In this document: positions 10,373-19,973 of the stretch, piece after piece | How positions within the stretch are numbered: position 1 is the first letter of the stretch | Layout of the letters: every line of letters begins with the position of its first letter | Assembly (NCBI GenBank): GCA_032358255.1 | Contig: JAULBX010030707.1 | Coordinates: 1-64,000, forward strand | Source: Heterotrichella gracilis | Lineage: Eukaryota > Sar > Xanthophyceae > Tribonematales > Xanthonemataceae | Direction of reading: 5' to 3' | DNA: 64,000 bases | Made by a program: the position numbers and the translations under genes | Notes under the pieces: generated by a model | The model's database searches: none | What the model was told of the DNA's origin: nothing | What the model saw: the letters and a program-made list of their open reading frames with translations, nothing else

Positions 10373-13300
10373 TCAGTGCTTGTCGCCCCTGTGCACCGGT
10401 GGCTTCACGTGCGCATGTGCATGCCCCGCTTGCGTGAACGCGTTCATGGCCCTCACCACCCCAAACGCATATTGCCACTTCTGTTTGGGTGACCGTGCAC
10501 TCCCCCCTTGCAAGCTTTCGTCATCATCAACCTCGCCTACAGCACCAACCCACAATATGTTGATAATTAAATTGCAATGCAGAGACAGAGCTGGGTGGCG
10601 TTTGCTTGTGCAGTACTGAACCCACACAGTCCATGGCATGTGATCAAGCAATGGGCTTGTGCAATCCTGGACCCGCACAGTCCATGGCACGTGACCAAGC
10701 AATGCCAAGGGCCACGCATGCACATACCTGCAGCTGGAGCCTTAATCTTGATAGAGGACCCACTGCGCACTTTGCGCGACTGGCGCGCGGGGCTGATGGT
10801 GCGCACAAGGGTGGCGAGAGGGGGTGGCATGCCAGGCGCATGTACGTGTGACCCTTCACCACTGGTGCTCCCACCACGCTTGTTCAGCTTGTTGATCCGC
10901 CGGTACTGCTCCTACAATGTACCACAGGTAATATTTTGAACACATGGTAGTGTGCAAGTTGTCTGGCAACTTGAACATCGAGGCATCTTGGATGGAAGGC
11001 ATGTGGCAGTGGTGTATCGCACACGGGCATGACAATGCAATGCATCCGCATGTGGTTGGCGCTCGCTCCCAACGGAGTCCCGGACAAACCCCTATTCTCC
11101 CCGGCTGGTTCCTTATTACACACTTTGGTCCCTGACCCTTCACAGCAGGAAAATCGAACCCTGAATTATCCCTAGCACTTGTGCAGCCCACCCCCGCCTA
11201 ACAGAAACCTAACCCCAGACCTAAACCCTAATCTGAACCCAAACATCAACCCTAAAACACCCCAAACTACAGTGCACCACCCCTCCCTCACCTGGCGGGA
11301 CGCAGTCAGGCCCGGGAAGCACAGCTCGCACACGCACTTGCTGTCCAAGCCGCAGTTGCTCAACGGCCCATGGGAGGCAATTTGGGTGTGGTCGTTGCAG
11401 TAGATGCGCTGGCACTGGCCGCAGTAGTGGCGCAGCATGGCCTGGCGCACATCCCGCAGGCGGTCAAAGCGCTGCGGGCAGCCGGGGAACGCGCACCGGC
11501 CCCTGCGTGGGTACCAGGGTGGGGGAAGAGTCAGCATGTGGGATGCAAGGGGCAGCGCTATGGGATCAGTAGGGGAAAGCACAGTGGGATCGGCATCAGG
11601 ATCAGGGGGATGACCCATCAGCACCATGGTCAGCGGCAGTGCAATGCATCACAGTTATGACTTATATCATTCATAATTTAGGGTTTAGGGTTTAGGGTGA
11701 GCTGCACGTGACTAGTGGAAGTCCCCTCCGTGGGTGGCATGCCCAGTGCGTTTTCACAAAACCAGCACAAATGCACGGACTGTACCCCACCCACCTGCCA
11801 CCACCCCCTCCCTCCTGCCACTGGCTACTGCTCCCCCCCTGTGCCACCTCACTGTCGCTCAGCACCCCCTCCTCCTCCCCACCAACCCCCTCCCCACCCG
11901 CATGCAGCCAGGCCTCCACAGTGGCGCCCTCAGCAAGGGATGGAAAGCTTCGTGAGGGGAGGCGCTTGGAGCTGCGGCCAGGGCCAGTCATGCCTGCATG
12001 TGAAACACGCACTGGGTTGCGGAAGAGAAACCCTAAACCCTTAACTCTGAGCTCTGAGCCCCGGACACGATAGCCTCTCAGCCATACAGCCTAAACCACT
12101 CATCCTGCGTAGACAGTGCAGTGGACTTCCTTGGAATTCCCCACAAAAAGATGTGGATTCCACAACCAGGGTGATGGACGATACTGCAGAGCTGGGGACC
12201 TAGACCATCAACTCTATATGCGCAGCGTGCGATCCAACCGACAAGGCTACATTTGGCAAGCACTAATGATCACCAGTGCTGGCCCCACCTGCAAACTCCT
12301 GCCCCCCAAACGTGTGGTTGCTCAACACCCCAGACTTTGAGTGTGAGCGCTTAACCGGCCCATGGGGCTGCGATCCTCTCTTAGGGCTGCCATGCCCTTT
12401 CCCCTCTTGCTCCTGCTCGTGGTCTGAGTGGGCAGAGGATGCTTGGCTATGTGTGGTGCGCACAGAGTGCAGGCTGTGCTTGCTGCCGGACTTGACGAGT
12501 GGGGAAGGAGGCGGTGGTGGTGGGGCCTGGCTGTCGCTGGCGGGGGGGGCGGGGAAGATCAGCGCTCGGAGACCAGCGGGGACCTGGACAAGGGAGTGCA
12601 TCAATGGTCATGTTCCCACCAGTTCACACTAGCTACAACTGCAGCAAAGGTCTCCAATCTGAAACCGCCACATCTTTGATCAGACTAATCCGCACTACTC
12701 GCATATAGCCAACCTGCATCAACCACACCAGCACCACCCACCTTGCAGTAGCTGGCCGCCAGGTGGCGCAGCGTCATGACGCGCATGCTGATGGTGATGG
12801 CAACAACCAACAGGCTGCACCCAGAGGCCCACGCCTGGACCACCCCCCATGCGCTGGCGGCGGCGGTGGGGCGGGATGGCGCGGCGGGTAAGGGGGCCGC
12901 GGCAGGTAGTTGTGCAGGGCAGGGAAGCGCTGGATCCAAGGTGGAAATGGGTTGAGGGAGGGTGGTGAACTCGCTCCACCCATAGGCGTTCCATGCGCTC
13001 AGGCGGTAGGTGTAGGTGCCTGCAATTGCATGCAGGCGGTGGGCTTAGGGTTTAGGGTCGAGGGCTTAGGGTTCCATGCGCTCAGGTGATAGATGTAGGT
13101 GCCTGGGGATGCATGTAAATGGTGGTTGAGGCAGTGCGTGCGAAGCGTGGCCATCAACCATCGACAGCAAATGCCTCATGCCTCAGTAGATTTGCGCTGC
13201 ATGCAGGGAAGTATGCACACTGCCGCCATGCACTATAAAACAAATCCTTCTCGCGCACATTTGACTCCACCACCTAGCATGGCCAGCAAGCCTTCCGCAC

Positions 13301-14886
13301 TAAGTAGAATGGTGTCGCATGCATGCAATGTCATCCCTGTCTACTAACATCCAAAACCTACCTGGGGCAAAACCCTCATCCACAAACGACATATCCTCGT
13401 CATCCGGTTCACCCACAGTTGCCCAGTGCGAGCCAGGCCTTCCCGCCAGGGTTGCATTGTCCCCCAGCACCAGCGATCGCTCCAGCAGGTACTTGTGGAA
13501 GGGGGGCTGGCCCAGGCGGGCGGGTGGGCGCCACGTCAGCAGGGTGGAGCAGCATGTGAGCGCCTTGACACGCAGCGCCTGTAGGATCACGAGTTGGTTC
13601 ATCAGCTACGCGGCTTTGAGAGCGGTAGGTCAGGCATTGGTAAGGCACAAATGCACATGCCAGCAAATCACACACGCTTCGTGAGGCACGAGGCGCTGTG
13701 ACACATTAATCACAGGATCAACCTCATAAACATGCAGCATTCCTGTGGGTGCATAGCACGAGAGCAATGGCATGACTGCCACAGGAATGCTGGTTTGTTC
13801 TTTGTTTCATGGAGCCCTGCTGTCTGTCACCTGTGGTGCCGAGGGCGCCCTGCCTAGGCCCAGGATGATTCGCTTCATTGCCCGGATGAGCTGCTGCTGG
13901 TGGAGCTTGCTGGTCACCTGAAGCACCACAGCAACGGCTAGCCTTACATCCTGCCCTGAACCCTAACCCCAAAACCCTAAACAGTGGCCAACACACGCAT
14001 ATGCAGGTGCAGGGTGCATGCAGGGGTTGGCATCAACTGGACGCTGCACTAGATAGCAATTGTATCCCATGCTCGTGCCCCTCTGCGTGCTGCACTGGAA
14101 AGCAGACGTGTCCAATGATCGTGCCCCATCTGCTTCCTGCTTCCCGTGGATGTGCAGCTACACGCTTACCCCAAGCTCAGTAGCCAATAGATTGCCGTTT
14201 GGGTCGTTGACGAGGAGCGGGAAGTCCAGCGCAGTCACTGCGTTTGCCTTGAAGGCCTCGGCATACTGGGGCAGCCCCAGGCTGTGACGCACCCAGTCCA
14301 CCACTCGGTGACCCTGCAAGCCACACCAAGCTGTGGTTAGGAAACACACCGTTGGCTGGGTGTATGCTTGCGCAGTAGAATGGCACCTGCCCTTGGTTGT
14401 GTACAACACCTCTGTTGGCTGAGTAGCCGGCCAGTGCACGTGCGTTGTGGTGTGGAGTAAGGACACCACAGCTAGTGCTGCATGGTCTCCGTGCCTAGCA
14501 GTGCACAGTGTTACCACACAGTGGCGCACCTGGAGCATGCCTATGCCCTTCAGGTGCGTCTCCATCTCGTCCTCGCTCACAAAGGCATACTCGTCCACCC
14601 CATCCAGATTGGCTGTCATGGTGTGCACAGCCTCCTTGAGCTGACCCTCGTCTGTGTACTCATCCTGGTAGTTCTTTTGCAGGTAGATGATGGCCTCGTT
14701 GGGCTCGATCTGCCCATTCTTGTCCTGGTCAATGCCCTCAAAGAACTTGACGAGATTGGAGTGTGGGTCGGAGTGTGGGACCGAGGCATACACCGCCACT
14801 GAGGCCAGCAACAGGCAGGCAAGGGCCCTGGCCACGGTTGCTGCCAGGGAGCGCCCAGAGGCTGTGTTGGGTGGTGGCTGGTCCAT
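10373..14886 (-). CDS. EF-hand/SAM/FN3 single-pass membrane protein with FYVE-like zinc finger (STIM-like luminal region)
   Basis: Ten minus-strand exons (14530-14886, 14170-14313, 13831-13917, 13362-13578, 12742-13019, 12289-12583, 11795-11993, 11292-11502, 10728-10911, 10373-10536) join with consistent phases to 711 residues. In order: a signal peptide (about 1-34); a canonical EF loop DQDKNGQIEPNE (53-64) followed by a degenerate second one near 95-107; a SAM domain (about 120-190) with VVDWVRHSLGLPQYAEAF and LGVTSKLHQQQLIRAMKRI; an FN3 domain (about 197-290) with LTWRPP and TYTYRLSAWNAYGWS; one membrane helix (about 325-346); a basic/Ser-rich linker; a Cys-rich finger (about 528-590) with MLRHYCGQCQRIYCNDHT; and a basic tail. 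The EF-SAM order and signal peptide match the animal ER calcium sensor STIM, but the FN3 and FYVE-like parts and the lack of a coiled-coil activation domain do not. The role is inferred as Ca2+-sensing in the ER lumen or at the cell surface, with a lipid-binding cytosolic finger. The first intron (216 nt) is in frame and stop-free, so a retained form would add 72 residues. Confidence 0.8.
11677..11697 (+). repeat. Interstitial telomere-like repeat, three TTTAGGG units
   Basis: Three perfect, contiguous TTTAGGG units lie in an intron of the EF-SAM gene. Short runs of the same unit, or of its complement, recur in most introns of the window, for example 13048-13058, 16685-16710, 18521-18536, 26930-26949, 27083-27099, 30060-30075 and 58906-58920. 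This is the plant-type telomere unit and here it is far from a chromosome end. Confidence 0.85.
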
Positions 14887-15563
14887 AGTTGTGCTCTCAG
14901 TCAGTCAGGGCACATGCTGTTCAAGGTTTGGAGGACTGTCTCCACCCATCAAGCTCGCCGTTTTCGTAACTGCTCAGGATTTTATGTCACGGTACATAAT
15001 TGCACTCAGCGTTCAACCTTGTCAACCCAGCAGCTTGGCACTCAGGAGTCAACTAGCATGTGTGTGGCCAGGAGTCAGCTTCCAACAGCTGCTTTGGCAC
15101 CTAAGCTGTTGCTCAACTGGCCAGCAGGGAGACATGGGCGACTTGGGAAAGCTTGGGGTAAGGTGTGTTGTCCACAAGTTCAGCTTGATCTGCGGTGAAG
15201 TGTGGCTAAATTTCAGCGAGAAACGTGCCAGGCATATAAGTCCCACCCCAGGAGGCATATGCTTGAATCTGTGGATCAACGAGACCACCTTGTACAGCAG
15301 CATAACAATAGTCAATAAATTTGTTTAGCAACCATAACAGCAGTTGAAGTAGAACTTCAGAAGTACTCATAACACGAGCCTCGCCCAGGGCAAGAGAGAG
15401 CATGCGAGTACGGGTACAGAGCCAATTTTGAGATAAATGCTAGCTGAAGCCTTCAAGAGGTGCCACAAACTCGCGCAAACTTCAAGAGTGCTGCAACGAG
15501 TTGCAAGTGGTGTGCAAGCAACGTTCCAATTGGCGTGCAGCAACGGTCCCAACAAAGAATTCA
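14887..15563. other. Divergent promoter region between the EF-SAM and F-box/LysM genes
   Basis: The 677 bp separate two divergent start codons. No exon is recognised and no clear TATA box stands out; 5' UTRs and promoters of both genes should lie here. Confidence 0.45.
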
Positions 15564-18385
15564 ATGGCACATGCCGTGGACCGTGTCGACAGTTTCCCTC
15601 CCGAGTTGCTGGACGCGTTCTACACAGGACTGTACGTTAGCGCACCTGAAATATCCTCTGGCGATACCCTAGTGGCTTCAAGTGTCTGTGACCAACCAGA
15701 ATGCCCTCGCCCACATGGGGACAGCGACAGTGACGAGAGGGTTTCGGAGCAAGGTGCTTCTTCTGTCGCAAGCGCCGCTCTCCTGGACGAGATGCTGCTT
15801 GCTATCTTCGAAAACAACCTCAACCTAGCTGAGCTCGCCAGGGCAATGGTACGGGGAGCCTATTACTGGGGTAGCATATGCATGCATTGCTGCCAGTGTC
15901 CACACACGGCTGTGGTGTGCGCCTAGCCTTGGATGGTCAGGGATGTTACCTCTGCTGCTCACAATGCTAACGAGGTGAACTTGTTTGCGCTGCAGTGCGT
16001 CTGTCAGCAGTGGTATGGGGTTGGCAAAGAGGCCCAGGTGGGGTGCTTACCCACTGCTCTATGCCCTTTTCACTTTGCTTGTGATTCCCCTGCAAGCTGA
16101 CTGTCTCCTTGCATCCTGTTGCCATTGCACGCACTGGCGAGCTGTTTGTTTCCGCTGTGGCAGTAACACTTTGTGTGTGCCCCTGCAGAGCCGCGTGTTT
16201 GCCCGGTGCTGGGGCTTGACAGCCGTGGTGGGCAAACCAAGGAACCCCTCTGCATACCAGGTAAGGCGCACTGCCAGCTTACAACCCAAGCAACTCAATA
16301 CAAATACACTACGTGCCTCTACCACCAGCATAGGATTGTGGGTGTACTCTTCCCATGCAACTCACGCGACGGGGAGGAAGGACCCTAAACCCTTAACATT
16401 AGGTTCTGTCTTGCCTCTTGCTTATGAGATTAATTACCCTGTCACAATGTTGTCTTAAGAACCCCCACTGTTATGTCCTGCAGCGCACGGAGCTGTCACA
16501 CTTTGTGGTGCGGCAGCCGCTGCAGCCCCAGGACAGCATCACGCGCCTGGCTGTGATGCACCACCTTGACCCCGCCAGCCTCAAGCGCGCAAACAACATC
16601 ATCTCGGACCACTCACTCATGTCCAGGAGCTTCATCTACGTGCCAGGTGAGGCCATATATGAACGTGGTCGAGGGCTGAGGTTTGGGTTTAGGGTTTGGG
16701 TTTAGGGTTTTGCAGCTTCACCTACGTGTCAGGTGAGAATTTAGCTGAACAAGGGCTTCAGATTTAGGGCCTAAATTTTAGGGTTTAGGCCCGCTCACAC
16801 CAAGGCAGCCACACCGCCCAGAGCGCCACAGGTGTCGTGTACTGCCCCGTGTTCAGTGCTGCCCCCTTGTGCACCACCATCTCTTGTGTGTTCCACGACG
16901 TCATCCTGCGTACTGCCCCATTTATGTGCCGCAATCTTATCAAATGTAGCCCCCCTTGTCCTGCATTTTCCTCATATGTACTGCCCCGTGTGCGCTGCGA
17001 TCTCGTCATTTGTACTACCCCCTTGTGCACAGCCAAGGAATGTAACTTACCTAACTATCTACCTCGCTTGTGCGCAGCCACCAGCCTGGACCTCCTGCGC
17101 GACAAGGTGGCGGCCTTTGTGTACTGCCCCCTTGTGTGCCGGGACCTCATCGTGGTTGCCGACAACGCGGCGCAGCTTGAGGGCTATCCCGGGGAGCGGG
17201 GGGGTCCCAAGCGCGAGGAGGAGCGGACGCGCAAGCTGAGCGCGATGCTGGGCAAGGGTGCGTTACACAACTCGTATTGTTTGGACTAGACATCCCAAAC
17301 CCTAGTGGTTGGACAGTAGGATACGGGGCGGATGGCTGATCTCATGCAATTCAGCAGGTTGTCTAGGTAGTCACTGAAAAGTCGGGGATAAATCATGCGG
17401 GACGATGCTTGGCAAGTGTACAGGCTGATGACTGGTGCCATATGGATCCCCGGCAGGTTGTTTAGATCCAGCAGGTGCATCGTCAAATTGCCCAATGTAA
17501 GCAGTCGTCCATCATTGCATGGTGCATGTGAGCCCAATGCACAGCCCACCACTGCCACAAACAAGTGTGAACCAGTCACTCTTCCTGGAACAGGCTGTGG
17601 CCTTGAAGAGTCAGCCTACTACAAGCGCAATGTCAGCATCCTGGTGCAAGGTAGGGCCCGGGGTGTATAGGGAGTTTATTTTCATTCATATCCCCTTGGG
17701 AGGGGCCTGCTGTCCGCGCAGTGGGTCTGCGCCACAGGACATTCATGTACATGCCTCATCGGCGCTGGGGGCATGTGGCTTAGGACACATCCCCCTGAAT
17801 TTGCCTAACCAATGTTAACCCCCTGAACTTGCCTGGGTGATGGTCACCCTCCCTGTACTTGCCTGACTGATTGTTACCCCCCTTTACTTGCCTAACCCAT
17901 GGTTACCTCCCTGGCGCAGGCCTCAAGGTTGACGAGAACACTGTGCGTTACTACCTCAAGGAGGCGCAGGGGGATGTCAAGCTGGCGCTCAGGCTGTTCC
18001 GTAAGTGGCTACGGGGTGGTGGGGCTATTTTATTTATGTATTTTCATTGGTATTTTGTGTACTTCTGGTGCAGTTCCTCTGCGCGTGGAAACTGCAATGG
18101 AGTTCATATTCATGAGTGCGGACTGTGCACTGCATCCACTCCACACCCACCATGCGCACCCTGGGAATGACCATCTCAGGAAGTGCCTACGCTGATTATC
18201 CTAACGCTGAGGCACCCCCGGGTTTTGGCCACGTTCCCAGGTGCGATGCATGTGGTTAATCTTCCTTTGTGCCCTGCCCAGGTGAGGACAGGGCTTGGGA
18301 GGACAACACCACTTCGCAGCAGCCACGGGCGGAGCGCAGGCGGGGGTGCTTTGGACGGTGGCGTGCGGGGGCGCAGCGGCCGTGA
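15564..18385 (+). CDS. F-box protein with LysM domain
   Basis: Exons 15564-15848, 15996-16037, 16189-16260, 16484-16646, 17078-17257, 17594-17650, 17920-18000 and 18282-18385 join in phase to 327 residues. An F-box (about 73-125) reads LLDEMLLAIFENNLNLAELARAM...CVCQQW...SRVFARCW. It is followed by one LysM motif (about 137-187) reading FVVRQPLQPQDSITRLAVMH...LKRANNIISD...IYVP. The C-terminus contains KVDENTVRYYLKEAQGDVKLALRLF and DRAWED, which resembles the tail of the plant LysM/F-box protein typified by Arabidopsis At1g55000. The F-box would dock on SKP1 in an SCF ubiquitin ligase. No signal peptide is present, so the LysM is probably cytosolic and may bind a protein or glycan ligand there. 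The substrate is unknown. The start is the first in-frame ATG. Confidence 0.82.
16713..17041 (+). repeat. Exon-edge echoes in the F-box/LysM intron
   Basis: The intron 16647-17077 holds copies of both flanking exon edges. CAGCTTCACCTACGTGTCAG at 16711-16732 repeats the end of the preceding exon (16626-16650), after a run of TTTAGGG-like units. At least three degenerate copies (near 16837-16875, 16909-16940 and 16977-17030) of the segment TGTACTGCCCCCTTGTGTGC, found at 17119-17138 inside the following exon, precede that exon. Confidence 0.6.
17790..17912 (+). repeat. Tandem repeat of about 33 bp before an acceptor site
   Basis: Four to five imperfect copies of a unit containing ACTTGCCTGA followed by ATGGTTACCCCCCT run up to the acceptor at 17918-17919. 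Copies differ by substitutions only, which suggests expansion inside the intron. Confidence 0.7.
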
Positions 18386-19576
18386 AACCGAACATTGTAT
18401 TGGCTCTGCGCCTCGTATTGACTCTGCGCCTCGCCTCGAGGCACACCTGGAGGGCAAGGACATTGGTTGTGGAAGAGAGGGAGCAAGGTAGAGCCAGCCT
18501 GGATGCTGGTCATCAATTGGTTAGGGTTTAGGGTTTATGGTCCAATTGGCTGGTAGTACCAGATAGCTGGGCGGGGCGGGCTGTCACTCTAGGACCTGGG
18601 ATTGGGGCAGGGGGTGTCCCATGTGGTTGTTGCTTTTGTGTTTTGTCTTCGGATATTTCCAAAACATTGAAATCGGCGAAAGCAGCTCTTGCACTCTGGC
18701 ATTTCCGAGTTGGAGTCAAGTGCAGTGCAAGTTTCTGACGGAATTCTCCATGGCCAGATTGTATGCCCCGGCACTGGATTGGTTTGCAGGTGTTTGGGCC
18801 TTCAATGAGCTCTGGCAGTGATGCATTTTTTTGAACAATTATAATCTTTAGAATCATTATGCAAGTAATTGAATGCCAGCGGCTGTACATTTACTCTGTA
18901 GATATATCGCATGGCATTATCAATTTTGCAGTTCAATCTTTGCTCCCCGCGATTCATAAACTGGCAGACATTGATCGGGGCTACGCTTCTTAGGGCTATG
19001 CCCTAAGTGCTATGCTTAGGTGCTATGCCATAATTAGGTTTGTTGTGCCAGGCCCTGTTAAGGCTTGTTACCCATGCCATATTCCACTGGTTGCTGCCCG
19101 CCCTGCCTGTGTTCTTCGACATAGCTGACTTGTGTTGTGCCACATGGCGTGGCCCATGTTGTCCACCCCATCAATGCAATGACTCGCACAGATACATCTG
19201 AGTCATCCACCCAGACGATGTCTTCGACTCGAGTTGGCAAGACCTTGACCTGTCAACTTTAAGTTAGTAGTATACTCGATGGCATGCGTGCGCACAATAT
19301 TGACTTCAAAATTGACATGACGGTGCCACGGCTGAGTCTCAGAGCATACTTTAGTGAGCTTTGGCCAGCCTGACGTCCTCCACTTTCAAATTGATCAATT
19401 TCGAAAGATCATTATGGTGATGTCATCCAGGTACTTCATTGAAGAAGCCTACGCGGTCCCACCCAGGAAATTCAGGTGTGAATATTCTTATGTGGCACTG
19501 TTCAACGGTTGCAATTCACGAATACCATTTTCGATGGCCTATGCCAAGGGTACATTGATGGTGAAGAAACAGATAG

Positions 19577-19613
19577 CAGGTACCGCCGCGAACTCTCTCA
19601 AGGGCGGTACCTG
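19577..19613. repeat. Perfect 11-bp hairpin with 15-nt loop
   Basis: CAGGTACCGCC (19577-19587) and GGCGGTACCTG (19603-19613) form a GC-rich perfect stem. It lies between two convergent genes, where a transcript-end structure or a trace of a mobile element are both possible. Confidence 0.6.
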
Positions 19614-19743
19614 ATCTAGGGACCTCACAACATACATCAGCCTATACCAGCTTGGGCATGATATCTTTGTAACCCAACGAGCGGTTCATGCGCTGGTCAC
19701 GAATTAAGCATTGCCCACCACACCCAGCACCCCATTGTGGACC

Positions 19744-19845
19744 CCTACACCAGCGGCGTGCCCCCGCTTTGCGCCGACACCTCCCACCGCGCTGACCCCA
19801 ACGATATGGCCATCGGCGCCCGCCCCATCTCCCTGCTCCGGTGGG
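19744..19845 (-). repeat. Decayed copy of NIPA terminal-exon sequence
   Basis: The stretch beginning CCTACACCAGCGGCGTGCCC and ending near CCCCATCTCCCTG parallels 19972-20072, the end of the NIPA coding region (CCTACACCAGTGGCGTGCCC...CTCCATCTCCACC), with substitutions and small indels. It lies just beyond the stop codon in the direction of transcription. Confidence 0.6.
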
Positions 19846-19849
19846 TGTG

Positions 19850-19854
19850 TTACA
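19850..19854 (-). terminator. Candidate TGTAA polyadenylation signal for NIPA
   Basis: TGTAA on the minus strand lies 120 bp past the NIPA stop codon, a position typical for green-algal transcripts. The motif alone supports it. Confidence 0.35.
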
Positions 19855-19973
19855 GTAGCAACAATCTAGGCGTGGTCCAAAGTCTAATTTGAATGGAAAG
19901 AGTAACTCCACCGCAACCCCAATCCTTCAACAGTGTGCGCCAGCCTACACCAGCACCTCCCCCCCCCCCCAGC

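Larger units (their letters stand above)
18386..19973. other. Convergent intergenic region between the F-box/LysM and NIPA genes
   Basis: No gene is supported. It holds a short TTTAGGG run (18521-18536), an 11-bp hairpin (19577-19613), a decayed copy of the NIPA terminal exon (19744-19845) and an open frame at about 19354-19614 on the plus strand that shows no family resemblance and has no good start. Confidence 0.45.

Noticed and set aside
12116-12263. Possible tRNA-like sequence on the minus strand in an EF-SAM gene intron
   Set aside because: A weak A-box-like stretch and GGTTGTGGAATCC were seen, but the B box is imperfect and no flanking duplication or fold is convincing.
14887-15328. 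Long plus-strand open frame covering 14687-15328
   Set aside because: It overlaps the EF-SAM first exon in antisense and shows no family features; it is a shadow frame.
19354-19614. Plus-strand open frame of about 85 codons
   Set aside because: It has no good start codon context, no family resemblance and no splice partners; it ends in a hairpin and is probably chance.
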